In this document: positions 62,739-64,000 of the stretch, piece after piece
How the letters are laid out: every line of letters begins with the position of its first letter
Position numbering within the stretch: the first letter of the stretch is position 1
Assembly: GCA_029245675.1 (NCBI GenBank)
Contig: JAQWOV010000025.1
Location: 32,421-96,420 of the forward strand
Direction: 5' to 3'
Source: Acidimicrobiales bacterium
Lineage (GTDB): Bacteria > Actinomycetota > Acidimicrobiia > Acidimicrobiales > MedAcidi-G1
DNA length: 64,000 nt
Translations under genes and position numbers: made by a program
The notes under the pieces: model-generated
Databases searched by the model: none
What the model was told of the DNA's origin: nothing
The model's input: only the letters and a program-made list of their open reading frames with translations

Positions 62739-62773
62739 AGAACTCTAAAGTTTTAGCCCGTAAGAAAACTCAG

Positions 62774-63577
62774 TTATAAACTTTCAACGGGAGGGAAGTT
62801 CTGTGGAGGCATAATATCCACAGTGGCAGATCGCTGTTGCGACAGCATTCCGCCATCAACTTTAATAACATCACCAGTAATATACGAAGCATCATCAGAG
62901 GCGAGGAACACGGCAGGGCCGGCCATATCATCTGGCTCTCCGGGATACCCGAGAGGAATATTTTCACCACGTAGCCGCCTTGCTTCTTCATCCATTCCTT
63001 CGGTATCAATAGATCCAGGCATTAAGGCACATACGCGTATCCCATAGGGTCCTAAATCAAGAGCCATCGCTCGTGTAAGTGCTTCTATTCCGCCTTTTGA
63101 AGCGTCATAGGCGGAGAAGGCTCGATGAGCGCGAGTAGCCCCTCCGGAAGACATATTAATTATTACGCCACTTCCTTTTTTGGCCATCATGCGAGCGGCG
63201 TGCTGAGAGCAAAGAAAGTGTCCAGTGAGATTTACATCGATTATTCGACGCCACCATGATTCATCGGCTTCAAAAAAATGCAGCATCGGGCTAACAAGAC
63301 CTGCATTGTTTACTAGTACATCAACGGGGCCGTATCTTTCAACGGTCTTCTGGAACATTTCACTAACTTGGTTGTTGTCTGAAACGTCTGCTTTAATCGC
63401 GACAGCAGATCCGCCTGTATCAAGAATTTCTTTTGCTACTTCGTCTGCTATTGGGCCATCTATGTCATTGACGACAACATTAGCCCCTTCTTTAGCAAAT
63501 CGAATTGCTATAGCTTTGCCGATTCCGTTTCCAGCTCCAGTAACAACAACAGTTTTTCCCTTATGTAATTCGCTCAT
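62774..63577 (-). CDS. Short-chain dehydrogenase/reductase (SDR)
   Basis: The 267-residue classical SDR has VVVTGAGNGIGKAIAIRFA (cofactor motif), NDIDG after the second strand (acid suggesting NAD preference), LVNNAGLVSP, the catalytic YDASKGG (YxxxK) with Ser in INMSSGG, and ALMPGSIDT. It reads leftward between livF and the binding-protein gene. The substrate is unknown; a hydroxyacid or hydroxyacyl compound is possible. The stop lies 35 bases beyond the end of livF. Confidence 0.9.
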   Translation of the reverse strand: MSELHKGKTVVVTGAGNGIGKAIAIRFAKEGANVVVNDIDGPIADEVAKEILDTGGSAVAIKADVSDNNQVSEMFQKTVERYGPVDVLVNNAGLVSPMLHFFEADESWWRRIIDVNLTGHFLCSQHAARMMAKKGSGVIINMSSGGATRAHRAFSAYDASKGGIEALTRAMALDLGPYGIRVCALMPGSIDTEGMDEEARRLRGENIPLGYPGEPDDMAGPAVFLASDDASYITGDVIKVDGGMLSQQRSATVDIMPPQNFPPVESL

Positions 63578-63892
63578 TCGACTCTCAATTCGTTGGTCAT
63601 CTAATCAGTCACGATAGTAGAGGTCTAGAAAAATTTCTGCTGATAAGGAGTAGTGAATTATGAAATTGTGCGAAAAATTCACCAATTTATGACTATTTTT
63701 CCCACAATGTGGGAAAAAAGCTATGACCTCTTTCACTTTTTCTCAGTTGCCTATAGGGTTCCGAAGGCATATTGCAACATATTGCATTTGTGGAATTCAA
63801 AAATCTCTTCTTTTAGAGTGCTTTGGCGACCCAAAAGTAATATGAGTTTTTCTATTGAATAAGAGCCCTTTGGGGTTCATTGAGAGGGATTC
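63578..63892. other. Intergenic region upstream of the last binding-protein gene
   Basis: This 315-base A+T-rich stretch between divergent genes holds no convincing gene. A 69-codon frame within it (63653-63862) shows no family resemblance and crosses the palindrome, so it is not called. It contains the best copy of the shared operator (63696-63718) and presumably promoters for the SDR and binding-protein genes. Confidence 0.6.
63696..63718. promoter_or_regulatory. Perfect palindromic operator upstream of the binding-protein gene
   Basis: TTTTTCCCACA, a single central base and TGTGGGAAAAA form a 23-bp perfect palindrome about 175 bases upstream of the ATG at 63893. Similar sites occur upstream of iclR (39965) and fhs (33569, 33590). 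It is the strongest member of the set and probably the site of the IclR-family regulator, though no binding data exist. Confidence 0.65.
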
Positions 63893-64000
63893 ATGAGTAA
63901 ACGATTAAGCGTTTTATCTGCCGTCGTACTTGGGTTCGCGTTACTCGCGGGCGCTTGTGGTAGCGACAGTGACAGCTCTTCGAGTAGTTCTTCTGATACT
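63893..64000 (+). CDS. Substrate-binding lipoprotein, 5' end only
   Basis: ATG 63893 lies behind GAGAGGG. The 36 codons present encode a lipoprotein signal peptide (ALLAGACG lipobox at about residues 16-23) and a Ser/Asp-rich linker, and the gene runs off the right edge. The form is that of actinobacterial ABC binding proteins. Being next to a liv operon that lacks a binding protein, it is probably the LivJ-type partner. The mature domain is not visible, so this is inference. Confidence 0.7.
   Translation, partial: MSKRLSVLSAVVLGFALLAGACGSDSDSSSSSSSDT

Noticed and set aside
63653..63862. A 69-codon gene upstream of the last binding protein
   Set aside because: It has no family match and no clear SD. 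It crosses the operator palindrome.
1..64000. tRNA, rRNA, CRISPR array, riboswitch, integrase or transposase genes
   Set aside because: I scanned the intergenic regions by eye and saw none. Subtle riboswitches would need a covariance-model search to exclude.

Overview
The window looks like part of the chromosome of a marine, probably pelagic, actinobacterium, most likely of the Acidimicrobiia. This is inferred, not proven. The clues are three luciferase-like (LLM) oxidoreductases of the type often linked to coenzyme F420, lipoproteins with Thr/Ala/Pro-rich linkers after the lipobox, moderate to low G+C, very tight gene spacing with ATGA/GTGA overlaps, and gene content aimed at small methylated osmolytes. 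Most of the sequence is of low G+C (24 of 60 bases in 42121-42180). One block, about 2050-13170, is much richer (39 of 60 in 7321-7380).

Layout. 1-1875: the 3' end of rmuC and a DUF3089 lipoprotein. 1889-13220: a G+C-rich island bounded by a 48-bp direct repeat, with a duplicated rmuC tail at its left edge. It carries a TetR regulator, two LLM monooxygenases, a branched-chain-type ABC importer (one permease is a LivH-LivM fusion), a metallo-beta-lactamase-fold hydrolase, a Rieske-type oxygenase lacking two of its four cluster ligands, and small proteins. It is a catabolic island of unknown substrate. 13286-16086: a small membrane protein, a circularly permuted flavin amine oxidase and a phosphotransferase. 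16266-27486: a reductive-type pyrimidine/hydantoin catabolic operon (beta-ureidopropionase, aminotransferase, dihydropyrimidinase, semialdehyde dehydrogenase, LLM enzyme, two other enzymes) followed by a NMT1/THI5-type ABC importer and a strong hairpin. 27588-30862: a YczE-like membrane protein, an MFS exporter and a P450.

30908-41619: a corrinoid methyltransferase and one-carbon cluster read leftward (corrinoid protein, DUF1638, PF13769-type protein, pterin-binding methyltransferase, RACo-like activator, MttB-family methyltransferase, Fhs, MetF), with a divergent IclR regulator and an EamA transporter. 41766-46040: dimethylglycine/sarcosine dehydrogenase-like enzyme and its ETF pair. 46044-50274: PabBC, DUF1015 and SerA, read leftward. 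50423-53506: BKACE, carnitine dehydrogenase-like and gamma-butyrobetaine dioxygenase-like enzymes. 53578-58137: an NAD-linked formate dehydrogenase. Its catalytic subunit has an in-frame TGA with a SECIS-like hairpin (selenocysteine), and its N-terminal iron-sulfur domains are encoded separately downstream. 58269-64000: a second Liv-type ABC importer, an SDR enzyme and the start of a binding-protein gene.

Taken together, the right half reads as one programme: gamma-butyrobetaine to carnitine to dehydrocarnitine to glycine betaine. The methyl groups are then removed by the MttB/corrinoid system and by the flavoprotein, carried on folate, released as formate by Fhs running in reverse, and oxidised to CO2 with NADH by the formate dehydrogenase. 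A shared palindrome (TTCCCACAATGTGGGAA-like) lies upstream of iclR, fhs and the final binding-protein gene, suggesting one regulon.

The most notable items are the split selenocysteine formate dehydrogenase, the circularly permuted amine oxidase, the repeat-flanked island, the ligand-depleted Rieske protein and the shared operator. No tRNA, rRNA, CRISPR array, integrase or transposase was recognised.
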